NCBI RefSeq assembly: GCF_015291705.1
Contig: NZ_CP030050.1
Coordinates: 6,820,001-6,884,000, forward strand
DNA: 64,000 bases
Source: Bradyrhizobium arachidis
Lineage (GTDB): Bacteria > Pseudomonadota > Alphaproteobacteria > Rhizobiales > Xanthobacteraceae
Direction: 5' to 3'
Below the pieces are notes generated by a model that had not been told where the DNA came from, searched no databases, and worked only from the letters and a program-made list of their open reading frames with translations. Both the position numbers and the translations under genes were made by a program. This document shows, in pieces, positions 45,161-55,661 of the stretch; position 1 is the first letter of the stretch; every line of letters begins with the position of its first letter.

Positions 45161-47074
45161 TCAAGCCGCGGTCGACCCGAACTCCGGAACCGCATCCTTC
45201 AGGATGGTCCTGATGGTGGCCCGATCGTCGCGCGCGATCGCCTGTTCCAGCGCCACGATCCATTTGCGCAGCGTCTGCATCGGCGGCTCGTTCGGCTGCG
45301 CGGCCATGATGCCGGCAACGCCGATCTCGCGGGTCGGCTCCTCGGAGGCGAACAGGATCTCATGCAGCCGTTCGCCCGGCCGCATCCCGGTGAACACGAT
45401 CTCGATGTCGTGGCCCGGCTGGAGGCCGGACAGGCGGATCATGCGCTCGGCGAGATCGACGATCTTCACCGGCTGGCCCATGTTGAGCACGTAGACCGAG
45501 ACGTCCGAACGCTGCGTTCCGAGCGCATGCGTTGCCGCCGTGATGACGAGATCGCAGGCCTCGCGGATGGTCATGAAGTAGCGCACCATGTCGGGATGCG
45601 TCACCGTCACCGGGCCGCCGGACTCGATCTGGGCCTTGAACTTCGGCACCACCGAGCCGTTCGAGGCCAGCACATTGCCGAACCGGACCGAGATCAGCCG
45701 CATCGGCGGCTTGGCGCCGCCGCTTGCCACCGCAAGATCGTGATCGAGCGCCTGACAGTACATCTCGGCGAAGCGCTTGGTCAGGCCCAGCATCGACACC
45801 GGCTCGATCGCCTTGTCGGTCGAGATCATGACCATGGCCTCGGCGCCGGCGGCAACGGCTGCGTCCGCCACGTTGATCGAGCCGAAGATGTTGGTCTTGA
45901 CGCCCTCGCTCCAGTCGCGTTCGAGGATCGGCACGTGCTTGAGCGCTGCAGCGTGGAACACGATGTCAGGCTTGAACTCGGCCATCAGGCGTATGATGCG
46001 CTCGCGGTCGCGGATATCGGCGATCCGCCCTTCGATCGCGGCCACAGCGCCGCGCGCGGCCAGCGTCTCCGTGACCGCGTAGAGCGCCGGCTCGGAATTC
46101 TCCACGATCAGCAGCCGCGCGGCCCCGAAGGCGACGACGCGCTCGCAGATCTCCGAACCGATCGAGCCGCCGCCGCCGGTGACGATGACAGCCTTGCCCC
46201 TGATCAGCGCTTCCAGGCGCGCATAGTCGATCTTCTCGCTCGGCCGCAGCAGGAGGTCCTCGACCGCGACGGCGGTGAGGCGCGGCGTATCGCCGCTCTC
46301 CAGCGAAGGCATGCGGTTGACGATCACACCCAGCTTGCGCGCCCGCATCAGGATCGATTCCGGATGCGCCTCGGGCTCGAACGCCGACTGCGTCATGACC
46401 ACGCGCGCAATCGCCTTGTTGCGCTTGGCGAAATCGGCGAAGACGTCCTCGATGTCGTCGATGCCGCCCAGCACCGGGACGTTGCGGATGAGCTGACCGA
46501 GGTCGGACCGCGACGGCGACAGGACGCCGACCGGCCAGATGCGCTTGATCGCCCCGCTCTCGATCCCGCGGAGCAGCACCTCGGCATCGGCGGTACGGCC
46601 GATCAGCAGGGTCGGCGCGGCATCCTCGTCCCGCGCGTGACGCCGCACTCGCGTATAGCGGAAGTAGCGGTAGGCCATGCGTGGCGCGCTGAGGAAGGCG
46701 ATCTCGAGGAACCAGTAGAGGACGATCGTCACCTTGCCGAGGAAGAAGGCGCCGCGGACGTTGGGCGCGACGAAGATGTAGTCGAGCGCAAGCAGGGCGA
46801 CCGTCAGCACGGTGGAGACGCGGATGATGTTCAGCGCGTCAGGCAGCGAGATGAAGCGCCATTTCGTCGTGGTCAGGTTGGACAGGAAGAACACGACCAC
46901 GCTGAAGGCGAGGAAGTAGGGCAGGATCCGGAACAGCAGCGGCAGGCGGTCGTAGAAAAAGTCGCCGCCCTCGAAGCGCAGATAGAAGGCGGCGAACAGC
47001 GCCGCTGTCGTCGCCAGCAGGTCATGGAGCGCGATCAGGAAATTGCGCAAGGTGAGATGCGAAAGACGCGTCAT
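45161..47074 (-). CDS. Membrane-bound nucleotide-sugar 4,6-dehydratase (WbpM/CapD type)
   Basis: 637 aa. Four N-terminal membrane helices (residues 10-120), a first Rossmann-like regulatory domain, and the catalytic extended SDR with VTGGGGSIGSEICERVVAFG near residue 295 and the downstream MISTDKAIEPVSMLG, where the usual Tyr is replaced by Met as in WbpM/FlaA1-like large dehydratases. It makes UDP-2-acetamido-2,6-dideoxy-4-hexulose. The following 4-reductase is a pseudogene here. Confidence 0.9.
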   Translation of the reverse strand: MTRLSHLTLRNFLIALHDLLATTAALFAAFYLRFEGGDFFYDRLPLLFRILPYFLAFSVVVFFLSNLTTTKWRFISLPDALNIIRVSTVLTVALLALDYIFVAPNVRGAFFLGKVTIVLYWFLEIAFLSAPRMAYRYFRYTRVRRHARDEDAAPTLLIGRTADAEVLLRGIESGAIKRIWPVGVLSPSRSDLGQLIRNVPVLGGIDDIEDVFADFAKRNKAIARVVMTQSAFEPEAHPESILMRARKLGVIVNRMPSLESGDTPRLTAVAVEDLLLRPSEKIDYARLEALIRGKAVIVTGGGGSIGSEICERVVAFGAARLLIVENSEPALYAVTETLAARGAVAAIEGRIADIRDRERIIRLMAEFKPDIVFHAAALKHVPILERDWSEGVKTNIFGSINVADAAVAAGAEAMVMISTDKAIEPVSMLGLTKRFAEMYCQALDHDLAVASGGAKPPMRLISVRFGNVLASNGSVVPKFKAQIESGGPVTVTHPDMVRYFMTIREACDLVITAATHALGTQRSDVSVYVLNMGQPVKIVDLAERMIRLSGLQPGHDIEIVFTGMRPGERLHEILFASEEPTREIGVAGIMAAQPNEPPMQTLRKWIVALEQAIARDDRATIRTILKDAVPEFGSTAA

Positions 47075-47159
47075 CCGACGACCGATGAAAATCCAGCTAG
47101 GTGCAACCTGATCCGCGCTGATAACCCATCTCCGCGGGAGTTGCCAGTCACGCGGCCGT

Positions 47160-48470
47160 TCAGGAACCGGCTTCCCCCAGCTTCGCCTCGGCCTGTTGTG
47201 CCCGGATCGCCATGCCGCCGGCGACGCCGACGCCGATCACGTACATCCAGCCCTCGTGATAGTCGAACAGATGGGAGTTGAACAGCGAGGTGAAGACGTT
47301 CTGGACCACGACCAGCAGGCCGACCCAGTTGGCGAGCCCGTCGCCGCGAAACAGGCGCAGATGCAGGATCCAGATCGCGTAGAGGATGACGATGCCGATG
47401 CCCCCCCATTGTACGGCGACGTTCAGCGTCTGATTATGCGGATTGCCGATCACCTCGGCGGACGCGAGGTACCCGCCACCGGGTGTCGCGACCTGCTCGA
47501 ACAGCCGGCGCGTCGAGCCGGTGCCGTGCCCCTTGATCGGCGCTTCCGCGAAAAAGCCGAGGGATTTCCGCCAGAATTCGAGCCGCAGGCCCGCCGAAGT
47601 CGGCTCGCCCTTTTCCTTGTAGCGCGTGTAGTCGCTGGCAAAGGTCTCGACGGTCTTGCGCAATTGCGACGAGGTCTGCCAGGCGAGAACGGCGCCGACG
47701 AGCAGCGCCGCAACGATGATCGCGATGCTGCGCCATCGCAGGTGCAGCAGCGCGAACACACCGAACATGATCGGAACGGTGACGAGCGCGGTGCGCGACA
47801 CCACCACGAAAGCCATGTTGACGAAGAAGCTCAGCGCCAGCGCAGTCAGCAAGCCTGCGAACCAATAGCGTTTCTGGCGAAGCAGCATCACGATCGGATA
47901 AGCGAGTCCGACCGCGCACAGCGTGAATTCCTGGCTCTGGTTGATGTAGTTCTTGACGAAGATGCCGCGTTCGGAGTGGTCGGGCTTGAGCGTCAGATCG
48001 GGATAGAAGGCGACCAGCCAGGACATCACCGACAAAAGCGCGCAGGACACCAGGAAGGCGATGAAGATCCGGTCTCCGCGCGGCGAGCGCTCGAAATGAT
48101 AGAGCAGCGCCGGCAGCACGAGCAGCTTGGCGGTCGGACTGAGCGCATAGAGGCGCGCGCCCCAGTCCGCTTCCGACCACAGCGTGCCCGCCAGCGCGAG
48201 CAGCACCAGCGCGATCGGCGCCGCGCAAATCGGACGCGTCAGCGATTGCAGGAATGCCCTGACGTCGAGGAACGGCACCATGCAGATCAGGAACGCGACG
48301 TTGAAGATCGCCGTGAGCGAGGTCGACCAGGGCAGCGCGACCACGGTCAGGATCGCGAACAGGTCGGCCGTCTCGCTCCAGGCGGCCGGGCTGCGCAAGC
48401 GCCGCGACAGCATCTGGGTGGTCGTCTCCCCGGGCGGCGCCGTCGCCCGGCCGGTCGCTTGAGCGGTCAC
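47160..48470 (-). CDS. O-antigen ligase/polymerase family protein (Wzy_C)
   Basis: 436 aa with about 11 membrane helices and a large periplasmic loop containing [20 protein letters not shown], then [11 protein letters not shown] and [14 protein letters not shown], the Wzy_C motif with its key Arg and His. It either polymerises repeats or ligates O-antigen to lipid A-core; the sequence alone does not decide. The start overlaps the stop of hldE by four bases. Confidence 0.88.
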   Translation of the reverse strand: MTAQATGRATAPPGETTTQMLSRRLRSPAAWSETADLFAILTVVALPWSTSLTAIFNVAFLICMVPFLDVRAFLQSLTRPICAAPIALVLLALAGTLWSEADWGARLYALSPTAKLLVLPALLYHFERSPRGDRIFIAFLVSCALLSVMSWLVAFYPDLTLKPDHSERGIFVKNYINQSQEFTLCAVGLAYPIVMLLRQKRYWFAGLLTALALSFFVNMAFVVVSRTALVTVPIMFGVFALLHLRWRSIAIIVAALLVGAVLAWQTSSQLRKTVETFASDYTRYKEKGEPTSAGLRLEFWRKSLGFFAEAPIKGHGTGSTRRLFEQVATPGGGYLASAEVIGNPHNQTLNVAVQWGGIGIVILYAIWILHLRLFRGDGLANWVGLLVVVQNVFTSLFNSHLFDYHEGWMYVIGVGVAGGMAIRAQQAEAKLGEAGS

Positions 48471-49951
48471 TTGGCTCCTCCCCGCGCGCGGTGGACCAGC
48501 GCCGTCGTGCTGAAACCCTGGAGGATGTCGACCAGCACGACCACCCCGCCCGCGGCCTCGACGACCTCATGGCCGACCACCTGCTCGCGGGTGTAGTCGC
48601 CGCCTTTCACCAGCGCGCTCGGCTTGATGCGGGTGATCAGGTCGATCGGCGTGTCCTCCTCGAAGATGACGACGAGATCGACGGCTTCGAGCGCGGCCAG
48701 CACTTCCGCGCGCGCGCGTTCGTCCTGCACCGGACGATCGGCGCCCTTCAGCCGCCGCACCGAGGCGTCGCTGTTGAGGCCGACGATCAGGCGATCGCAG
48801 GCGGCGCGCGCCGCAGTGAGCACCTTGACATGGCCGGGATGCAGGATGTCGAAGCAGCCATTGGTGAAGCCGATCCGCTGATCCTGCCGCCGCCATTCGG
48901 CGAGCTGCGCATCGAGCGCGCCCGGCTCGAGCACGATCTTCTCCTCGGCCGCAAGATAAGCATGCGGCAGGATCTTGCGCCGCAGCTCGGCCGCGCTGAC
49001 GCTGGCGGTGCCCTGCTTACCGACGGCAACGGCCGCTGCCGCACTGGCCATGCGCAGCGCCGTGTCCCAGTCCGCACCCGCAGCGAGCGAGACCGCGAGC
49101 GCCGCGACGACGGTGTCGCCGGCGCCGGAGACGTCGCGCACCTTCACTGGGAAGGCCGGAACATGAACCGCCTCGCCATTCCGCGGCACCAGCGTCATGC
49201 CGCGTTCGCCCTGCGTGACCAGGATCGCCTCGCAATCGGCGAGCCGCATCACGTCCTCGCTGGCATCGACGATGTCTTGCGGCGAGTCGGCTCGGCTTCG
49301 CGTCGCCTCCGCAAATTCCTTGCGATTGGGCGTGAGCAGCGTCGCGCCGCGATAGATCGCCCAGTTCAGGCTCTTGGGATCGACGATCACGGGCTTGCCG
49401 GCTTGTCGCGCCGCATCGACGGTGTGGCGGATCACGCGCGCGGTCAGCACGCCCTTGGCGTAGTCGGAGAGCAGCACGATGTCGGCGCGCGCGATCAGCG
49501 GCAGGATCGTTTCGATCAGCCTGGTCTCGATGTCATCGGAGGCAGCTAGCGCCTGCTCCCAATCCGCACGCAGCATATGGGTGGAGAAATGCTCGGAGAC
49601 GAAGCGGACTTTTCGCGTGGTCGGCCGCGACGGATCGCACACCAGCGCGCTTTCGATGCCGGGATATTCGGCCAGCGCGGAAGCGAGCCGCTTGCCTGCA
49701 TCGTCCTCGCCGACCAGGCCGACGAAGACGCAGCGCGCGCCGAGCGAGGCGACATTGCGCGCGACGTTGCCGGCGCCGCCGATATGGATCTCGCTGCGCT
49801 GTGCCGCGATCACGGGCGTCGGCGCTTCCGGAGAAATCCGCGACACCTCGCCATAGACGAACTCGTCCAGCATGATGTCGCCGATGCACAGCACCGTTCG
49901 GCCTGAGATGGTTTGCGCGAGGGCATCGAAATCGAGAATGGGCGTCGCCAT
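48467..49951 (-). CDS. hldE: Bifunctional heptose-7-P kinase / heptose-1-P adenylyltransferase
   Basis: 494 aa from the ATG at 49951. Ribokinase-type domain (residues 1-320) with [31 protein letters not shown] and the anion-hole [17 protein letters not shown]. Nucleotidyltransferase domain (from about 350) with [18 protein letters not shown]. It makes ADP-heptose precursors for the LPS inner core. It is in an operon with hldD, 14 bp away. Confidence 0.95.
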   Translation of the reverse strand: MATPILDFDALAQTISGRTVLCIGDIMLDEFVYGEVSRISPEAPTPVIAAQRSEIHIGGAGNVARNVASLGARCVFVGLVGEDDAGKRLASALAEYPGIESALVCDPSRPTTRKVRFVSEHFSTHMLRADWEQALAASDDIETRLIETILPLIARADIVLLSDYAKGVLTARVIRHTVDAARQAGKPVIVDPKSLNWAIYRGATLLTPNRKEFAEATRSRADSPQDIVDASEDVMRLADCEAILVTQGERGMTLVPRNGEAVHVPAFPVKVRDVSGAGDTVVAALAVSLAAGADWDTALRMASAAAAVAVGKQGTASVSAAELRRKILPHAYLAAEEKIVLEPGALDAQLAEWRRQDQRIGFTNGCFDILHPGHVKVLTAARAACDRLIVGLNSDASVRRLKGADRPVQDERARAEVLAALEAVDLVVIFEEDTPIDLITRIKPSALVKGGDYTREQVVGHEVVEAAGGVVVLVDILQGFSTTALVHRARGGAK

Positions 49952-49964
49952 GGGTCCTGAAATC

Positions 49965-50945
49965 TCAGCGGAAGCGGTCAGGCCGGTCGAGGTAATCCCC
50001 GACATAGGCCTTCACCGCATCCTCGAGCGGCGTGAAGCCGCCGTTGTAGCCGGCGCGGTGCAGGCGATCGACCTTGCTCTGGGTGAAGTACTGGTAAGCG
50101 TTGCGGATGCTCTCGGGCATGTCGACATATTCGATGTTGGGCCTGGTGCCGAGCGCGGCATAGGCGGCCAACATCAGATCCCTGAAACTGCGCGCCTTGC
50201 CGGTTCCGACGTTGAAAAGGCCGGACACCGATGGCGTCGCCAGCAGCCACATGACGACCCGGACGACGTCGTCGACATAGATGAAGTCGCGGCGCTGATC
50301 GCCGTCGGCGATGCCCTCGCGGTGTGACTTGAACAGCTGCACGGCACGGCCCGCTTTGACGTCATCGAAGCGGCGCGCCAGCACGCCCATCATCGTACCC
50401 TTGTGGTACTCGTTCGGGCCGAACACGTTGAAGAATTTCAGCCCTGCCCATTGCGGCGGGAGCGGATCGCCGTTCGCTACGCGCCCGGCGACCGCGAGAT
50501 CGAACATGTGCTTGCTCCAGCCGTACAGATTCATCGGCCGTAGCTTTTTCAGTGCCGGCAACGAGGCGTCGTCGTCAAAACCGGCCTCGCCATCGCCATA
50601 GGTCGCCGCCGAGGACGCGTAGATGAACGGCACAGCGCCGGCCGTGCACCAGTCCAGAAGACGCATCGACATGCGGAAGTTGGTCTCGAACACGAGATCG
50701 CCGTCGGTCGCGGTGGTCTCGGAAATGGCCCCGAGATGGATCACGGCGTCGAGCTTGCGGCCCTTCAGCCAGTCGAGCAGCTCGACTGGGGGGACGATAT
50801 CCACAAGCTGGCGCTTGGCGAGATTCCGCCACTTGCCGTCATTGCCGAGCAGATCGCAGACCACGACGTCGCTGCGGCCGGCGTCATTGAGCGCGGCCAC
50901 GACATTCGATCCGATAAAACCGGCCCCGCCGGTCACCAGCAACAT
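49965..50945 (-). CDS. hldD: ADP-glyceromanno-heptose 6-epimerase
   Basis: 326 aa from the ATG at 50945. Extended SDR with [16 protein letters not shown], the HldD-specific [27 protein letters not shown] and catalytic YGWSKHMFD, plus [17 protein letters not shown]. It converts ADP-D,D-heptose to ADP-L,D-heptose. Divergent from waaF across 158 bp. Confidence 0.95.
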   Translation of the reverse strand: MLLVTGGAGFIGSNVVAALNDAGRSDVVVCDLLGNDGKWRNLAKRQLVDIVPPVELLDWLKGRKLDAVIHLGAISETTATDGDLVFETNFRMSMRLLDWCTAGAVPFIYASSAATYGDGEAGFDDDASLPALKKLRPMNLYGWSKHMFDLAVAGRVANGDPLPPQWAGLKFFNVFGPNEYHKGTMMGVLARRFDDVKAGRAVQLFKSHREGIADGDQRRDFIYVDDVVRVVMWLLATPSVSGLFNVGTGKARSFRDLMLAAYAALGTRPNIEYVDMPESIRNAYQYFTQSKVDRLHRAGYNGGFTPLEDAVKAYVGDYLDRPDRFR

Positions 50946-51103
50946 TCCACCTACCTGCCCGATTTTTGCGGCCCGATCCTGCCCTAGCGCATGATCCACC
51001 AAAGTGTAAGCGGTTTTGGATCGGCGCTGTCCCCGGCTTTACCTGCCGGCCTGGAGCGGCTAACCGAACCGCCATACCAAGCTCGTCGCGGTCCTATTAA
51101 CGA

Positions 51104-52171
51104 ATGAACATTGATTCGCAACTTAGTGGAGATGCAGATCCGGACGACACGCGCCCGATCCTGATCATTCCCTACATGTGGATCGGCGATTTCGTCCGGA
51201 ATCACACCGTGGTCCGGGTGCTGAAGGAGCGCTGGCCGAACCGGCCGGTCGACCTCCTGACCACGACCCTGTGCGCCCCGCTGGTGGATTACATGCCCGG
51301 GGTCCGCCGCGGCATCGTCTGGGACCTGCCGCGCAGCCGGCTCGCGGTGCGCCGCCAGTTCGGCCTGGCAAAGCTGCTGCGCGCGGAAAACTACGGCACG
51401 GCCCTGGTGCTGCCCCGAACCTGGAAGGCGGCCATTGCGCCGACCCTGGCCGGCATCCCCGAACGAGTGGGCTGGGTCGGCGAGTTCCGGTTCGGACTGA
51501 TCAACCACTGGCGCTGGGGTGAAAGAAAGCTGCCCCGTTTCATCGACGAGAATGCCGCCCTGGCCCAGCCCGTCGGCGCGCCCCTGCCCCCGGAATGGCC
51601 GGTGCCGCAACTGCGGGTCCCGGCCGAGGAGATTGCCCGCTGGCGCGAGGCCAATGGGCTAAGCGCCGGCGCCGCCGTGGCGCTGGCCCCCGGCTCGGTC
51701 GGCGTCTCCAAGCGCTGGACCTATTATCCGCAAGCCGCCCGGCTGCTGGCCGAGCGCGGGCTCGAGGTCTGGGTGGTCGGCGGCCCCGCCGAAAAGGGCC
51801 TCGCCCAGGAGATCGTCGCGGCGGGCGGGTCTGGCGTCCGCGACCTCACCGGCAACGATCTGCGTAACGGCGTCCTCGCCATGGCCGCCGCCGGCGTCGC
51901 CATCACCAACGATTCCGGCCTGATGCATATCGCCGCCGCCTTGGGTACGCCCACCATGGGCATTTTCGGCCCAACCAGCCCCTATCTCTGGGCCCCCCTG
52001 AACGGCCTTGCCGCAACCGTGGTGCAGGACAAGAGCGTGTTGTCCTGCCAGCCCTGCCAACGTACGATCTGCAAGATGAACGACCACCGCTGCATGCGGG
52101 ACATCGCGGCGAGCGAGGTGGTGGAGATTGCGCAGCGGGTGCTCGGGGATCGTGCTCAAACAGCAAACTGA
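51104..52171 (+). CDS. waaF: LPS heptosyltransferase II, GT9
   Basis: 355 aa. GT9 fold with IIPYMWIGDFVRNHTVVRVL near the N-terminus, ALAPGSVGVSKRWTYYPQAA and the C-terminal TNDSGLMHIAAALGTPTMGI that binds ADP-heptose. It adds the second heptose to the inner core on the cytoplasmic face. Its stop codon overlaps a hairpin repeat. The ordinary continuation of the LPS core operon is interrupted by the sulfatase relic at 52.3 kb. Confidence 0.92.
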   Translation: MNIDSQLSGDADPDDTRPILIIPYMWIGDFVRNHTVVRVLKERWPNRPVDLLTTTLCAPLVDYMPGVRRGIVWDLPRSRLAVRRQFGLAKLLRAENYGTALVLPRTWKAAIAPTLAGIPERVGWVGEFRFGLINHWRWGERKLPRFIDENAALAQPVGAPLPPEWPVPQLRVPAEEIARWREANGLSAGAAVALAPGSVGVSKRWTYYPQAARLLAERGLEVWVVGGPAEKGLAQEIVAAGGSGVRDLTGNDLRNGVLAMAAAGVAITNDSGLMHIAAALGTPTMGIFGPTSPYLWAPLNGLAATVVQDKSVLSCQPCQRTICKMNDHRCMRDIAASEVVEIAQRVLGDRAQTAN

Positions 52172-52207
52172 AGCGCGATGACGCTCCACCCTGATCTCAT
52201 CGCGCTT
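52171..52207. repeat. Hairpin repeat at the waaF stop codon
   Basis: AAGCGCGATGA and TCATCGCGCTT with a 15-base loop. On the opposite strand the sequence AAGCGCGATGAGAT...GGGTG aligns with the repeat at 3933-3973, so these are two members of one family. Confidence 0.75.
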
Positions 52208-52311
52208 GAGTCGGGACCGCCTGGCTCCCAGCCAACATTGCTGCACGTCGCCTCAGGGCGCTGGCCGGCCCGTATCCGGGCCGCCCCATTCATGACGATC
52301 GTCAACACAGC

Positions 52312-52521
52312 TCATTTTGCCATCGCCGTTCTTGCAGCCTCGATTTTGGCCTTGACGGCATCGAGGTTGAAGCTCGCGCCCTTCTGCATCGGCGGAAATG
52401 CAATCGCGGTCATTGCCAACTTCTCGACCTCGTGCTGGACGAACACGAAGCGCCAGAACTCGTATTTGAACCAGTCGAAGTATTGCCGCGCGCCATATTT
52501 GGTGCCGTAGCAGACAGGCAA
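52312..52521 (-). pseudogene. 3' remnant of an arylsulfatase
   Basis: The last about 65 codons match the C-terminus of the sulfatase at 27875-29590 almost residue for residue: QYFDWFKYEFWRFVFVQHEV, FPPMQKGASFNLDAVKAKIE and AARTAMAK. No catalytic part is left. A frame could start at a TTG, but a functional product is unlikely. Confidence 0.9.
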
Positions 52522-52529
52522 CTTCAGGA

Positions 52530-52543
52530 TTGATCCAGATCAA
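52530..52543 (-). promoter_or_regulatory. FixK/FNR-type box upstream of the sulfatase relic
   Basis: TTGATCCAGATCAA, identical in all 14 bases to the box at 27668-27681. It lies nine bases from the relic, in the orientation of a promoter for it. Confidence 0.7.
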
Positions 52544-52780
52544 GAGAACACAGGCTGCGGCGCATAATCCTTGCCATGATGATCGAACGCCCGTCAGTTC
52601 GGAAGACACCGAGGCGCAAAGACATTCGAGCGCATGGCGGAGAAAGGGCAGCGCAGCTGTCACTTGCCGGGGCTGAACCGGGGTCACATCGATCACGCCC
52701 GATACGAAGGACCACGTCTTACTGCGCGCTGCATCGAAGAGGCTGATTGTGCGACCTTGCCCCTCTAGTCGGAGAGTTTC

Positions 52781-53179
52781 ATGAGGACCTTCAATCCACT
52801 GGTGACGGTATTACTTCTCGTGACGCAATCGGCCGCGATACAGGCTGCGGATTTGAATGGAGCCTGGTCGATCGACGCCTCGGCCTGTGGCCAAATGTTC
52901 ACCAAAGAGAACGACAAGCTCGCCTTCAAGAAAGATGCCGATCTCCACGCCGGCGGCTTGATCGTCCAGGGCAAGCAAATCACCGGCACATTTGAAAAAT
53001 GCACCGTCAGATCATTGCGCGAAGATGGGCCAAACATGCGGCTGATCGCGTCGTGCTCGGACGGCGTCTCGATTTCAGACGTGACATTCGATCTGACATT
53101 CTCCGGCGAAAACAACATCACGCTCAGCTCAAAGGACCCGGTGCCGGTGCAAATGCCGTATGTGCGCTGCCCAATGTGA
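52781..53179 (+). CDS. Secreted hypothetical protein with four cysteines
   Basis: 132 aa from the ATG at 52781, with GGAGAG ten bases upstream. Signal peptide ends at AIQAAD. The mature protein begins LNGAWSIDASACGQMFTKEN, has Cys residues at ACGQ, KCTV, SCSD and VRCP, and is predicted to be beta-rich. No named family recognised. It lies just after the sulfatase relic. Confidence 0.7.
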   Translation: MRTFNPLVTVLLLVTQSAAIQAADLNGAWSIDASACGQMFTKENDKLAFKKDADLHAGGLIVQGKQITGTFEKCTVRSLREDGPNMRLIASCSDGVSISDVTFDLTFSGENNITLSSKDPVPVQMPYVRCPM

Positions 53180-53365
53180 AGCTGACTGCGCACGGCCGTC
53201 GAGGCGGTGCCGATGATGACATCATGCCGGTGTTTTGCCCGACGAGTCAACGGGATTTCGTAAAATCCGCATTCGCCGATCACAAGCCATTGATTCTGCT
53301 GGCACCGGCTACTGTGCATGGGGTTGTTTTCGAACTTCTCGTTTGCGGCCGGTGAAAACGATGGC

Positions 53366-54403
53366 TCACAGCAGCGGCCGATAGACCTCGCCGATCCGCT
53401 TTGCTTCCGCATCGAGGCTGAATTGATCGAGCACCCGTGCCCGCCCACGCTCGCCCATCGCCGTTGCGGCCGCCACATCGCGCATCAACGGCTCCACGGC
53501 CGCAGCTAACGCATCAGCGTCACCGGTCGGGATCAGCACGCCGGTCACGCCATCCTCAACCACGAGCTCGGCGGCGCCGGCGCGGGCGGCGACCAGTGCG
53601 CTGCCAGTCGCCATCGCCTCGATCAGGGTCAGGCCAAAGCCTTCGTTGCGCGAGGTGAAGGCGTAGATGGTCAGCCGCTGATACCAGCGCTGCACGTCCT
53701 CGATCGGCAATTCGCCGGTGATGATGATGCGCGATTGCAGGCCGGCGGCCTCGATGCGCTTCTTCAGGTCATTTGCGAACGGCGTCTGCTCCGGCGTGAT
53801 CTGGCCGACGATGACGGCGGTGAAATCCGGATAGCGCGGCAAGAGGCGGCAAATCGCATCGACGAACAGGTCGGTGCCCTTCTGCGCGCGGACGCGGCCG
53901 AAGCAGCCGATGGCGTAGCGACCCGGCAGCGCGGCTTCCGCGAAGGCAGCAGCGCGATCGATCGGCGGCGCATAGACGTCGGTGTCGACGCCATGCGGGA
54001 TCACGCTGGACTTCACCTTCAGGAACGAGGCCGAGATGTCGCTCGTCGCGATGATCGCGTCCATGCGGCGGATCAGCCAGCGCGTGATCCAGGTGTGATG
54101 CCGCTGCGCGGCCGAGGTGAAGACGAGCTTGAGCGGCCAGCCGAGCGCGCGCAGCACGACGCCTGCGATCATCTCGTTGTTGCGCCGCGCATGCCAGATC
54201 AGCGGCCTTCTGCGCCGCCACAATTTCAGGAGATCGGCACCGCTCATCCGTGCGATCCCCTCCGGCGCGTCGGTGCCGAACCAGGCGGCGCGAAACAGTT
54301 TCGCGAGCCGCGGCGCCACCATCCGGTTGGTCGCGGTGACCCCGGAATAGCGCCTGTGCAGATTTGGCACGATCAGTTCGAGATCGCCGGGGGAATTCGC
54401 CAC
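53366..54403 (-). CDS. GT4 glycosyltransferase, LpcC-like (LPS core)
   Basis: 345 aa. RRYSGVTATNRMVAPRLAKL, SFLKVKSSVIPHGVDTDVY, IGCFGRVRAQKGTDLFVDAI and the EX7E motif TSRNEGFGLTLIEAMATGSA place it in GT4. It resembles rhizobial core mannosyltransferases of the LpcC type and would use GDP-mannose, which the manC product supplies. Acceptor not proven. It is convergent with the small secreted gene; divergent from galE. Confidence 0.85.
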   Translation of the reverse strand: MANSPGDLELIVPNLHRRYSGVTATNRMVAPRLAKLFRAAWFGTDAPEGIARMSGADLLKLWRRRRPLIWHARRNNEMIAGVVLRALGWPLKLVFTSAAQRHHTWITRWLIRRMDAIIATSDISASFLKVKSSVIPHGVDTDVYAPPIDRAAAFAEAALPGRYAIGCFGRVRAQKGTDLFVDAICRLLPRYPDFTAVIVGQITPEQTPFANDLKKRIEAAGLQSRIIITGELPIEDVQRWYQRLTIYAFTSRNEGFGLTLIEAMATGSALVAARAGAAELVVEDGVTGVLIPTGDADALAAAVEPLMRDVAAATAMGERGRARVLDQFSLDAEAKRIGEVYRPLL

Positions 54404-54529
54404 GTCACACTCCGTTTCGCAAAGTCCCTATACGCAACATTAAGCATAGTGACCAGTTCGGCCGCGCCGATACCCCCTCTTCACCACGCAAACGCTAGCA
54501 TCCCGCGTTGATCGAAGACGGGTGAGATC

Positions 54530-55543
54530 ATGACTGTGTTAGTCACCGGCGGTGCCGGCTATATCGGAAGTCACACGGTTCTGGCGCTGGCGGAAGCCGG
54601 CGAGGATGTCGTCGTGATCGACGATCTCTCGACCGGTTTCTCCGCTTACCTGCCCGAAGGCGTGCCCCTGTTCATTGGCGATGCCGGCGACGAGAACCTG
54701 CTCGAAGGCGTGATCGCCCAGCACGACATCGAGAGCATCATCCATTTCGCCGGCTCGGTCGTCGTGCCGGATTCGATGCGCGATCCGCTCGGCTATTACC
54801 GCAACAATTTCATGACCGCGCGCAATCTGCTCAACGTCGCGGTCAAGCGCGGCATCGGCCGCTTCATCTTCTCCTCGACCGCCGCGGTCTACGGTAATCC
54901 GGACCAGGTGCCGGTGCCCGAGCACGCGCCGACGCGGCCGCTGTCGCCTTACGGCTCCTCGAAGCTGATGACCGAGATCATGCTGCACGACGTCGCCGCC
55001 GCCTTCGGCATGCAGTACGTGACCTTGCGGTACTTCAATGTCGCCGGCGCCGATCCGCAGGCGCGCATCGGCCTTGCCACCGTCGGCGCCACGCACCTGC
55101 TCAAGATCGCGGTGGAGGCTGCGACCGGCCAGCGCGCCAAGATCGACGTGTTCGGCACCGACTATCCGACTCCGGACGGCAGTTGCATCCGCGACTTCAT
55201 CCACGTCAGCGACCTCTCGCAGGCGCATCGCTCGGCCCTGGCGTACCTGCGCAACGGCGGCGCCTCGACCACGCTGAATTGCGGCTATGGCCGCGGCTAT
55301 TCGGTGCTGGAGACCATCGACGCGGTGCGCCGGGTTTCAGGCCGCAGCTTCGCCGTGCAATACGCCCCGCGCCGGCCCGGCGACATCATGACCATGGTCG
55401 CCGACACCAGCCGCATCCGCGGCCTGCTCGACTGGAAGCCGCAATATGACGACCTCGAGACCATCGCGGCCCACGCGCTGGCCTGGGAGGACAAGCTGTT
55501 CCGCGAGCGCCATGGCGAAGTCCGCCACGCCGCCTCGGCCTAA
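54530..55543 (+). CDS. galE: UDP-glucose 4-epimerase
   Basis: 337 aa. GGAGYIGSHTVLALAEAGED, IIHFAGSVVVPDSM, catalytic FSSTAAVYGNPDQVPV and YGSSKLMTEIML, and YFNVAGADPQARIG are all GalE features. It interconverts UDP-glucose and UDP-galactose for surface polysaccharides. It is followed 119 bp later by an ABC exporter; a 20-bp inverted repeat (CAAGTCC/GGACTTG, 55558-55577) lies between them. Confidence 0.93.
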   Translation: MTVLVTGGAGYIGSHTVLALAEAGEDVVVIDDLSTGFSAYLPEGVPLFIGDAGDENLLEGVIAQHDIESIIHFAGSVVVPDSMRDPLGYYRNNFMTARNLLNVAVKRGIGRFIFSSTAAVYGNPDQVPVPEHAPTRPLSPYGSSKLMTEIMLHDVAAAFGMQYVTLRYFNVAGADPQARIGLATVGATHLLKIAVEAATGQRAKIDVFGTDYPTPDGSCIRDFIHVSDLSQAHRSALAYLRNGGASTTLNCGYGRGYSVLETIDAVRRVSGRSFAVQYAPRRPGDIMTMVADTSRIRGLLDWKPQYDDLETIAAHALAWEDKLFRERHGEVRHAASA

Positions 55544-55661
55544 AATCCATCCCCGCACAAGTCCTTAATTGGACTTGAAAAGCGGAGCTTTAGCGGGCAC
55601 AGAGGCCATTCGATCCCTGACGCGCAGGCAGGCTTTTCCCTGCGCCGTCAATGGACACCGG

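Larger units (their letters stand above)
52208..52780. other. Mostly non-coding interval around the sulfatase relic
   Basis: Apart from the relic (52312-52521) and its FixK-type box, about 360 bp show no supportable gene. A GGCCGGCCCGTATCCGGGCC hairpin near 52263-52283 is present. Confidence 0.5.

Noticed and set aside
45362..47281. Plus-strand open frame of 639 codons opposite the WbpM-type gene
   Set aside because: Composition typical of antisense to a GC-rich gene; the minus strand shows clear dehydratase motifs.
50981..51025. GCATGATCC...AAGCGGTTTTGGATC element upstream of hldD
   Set aside because: It resembles short intergenic repeats of this group, but no second copy in the window aligns well enough to define it.
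53180..53365. Gap containing TTTTGCCCGACGAGTCAACGG, which resembles an intergenic repeat I recall from Bradyrhizobium
   Set aside because: Only one copy is in the window, so repeat status cannot be shown from the sequence.
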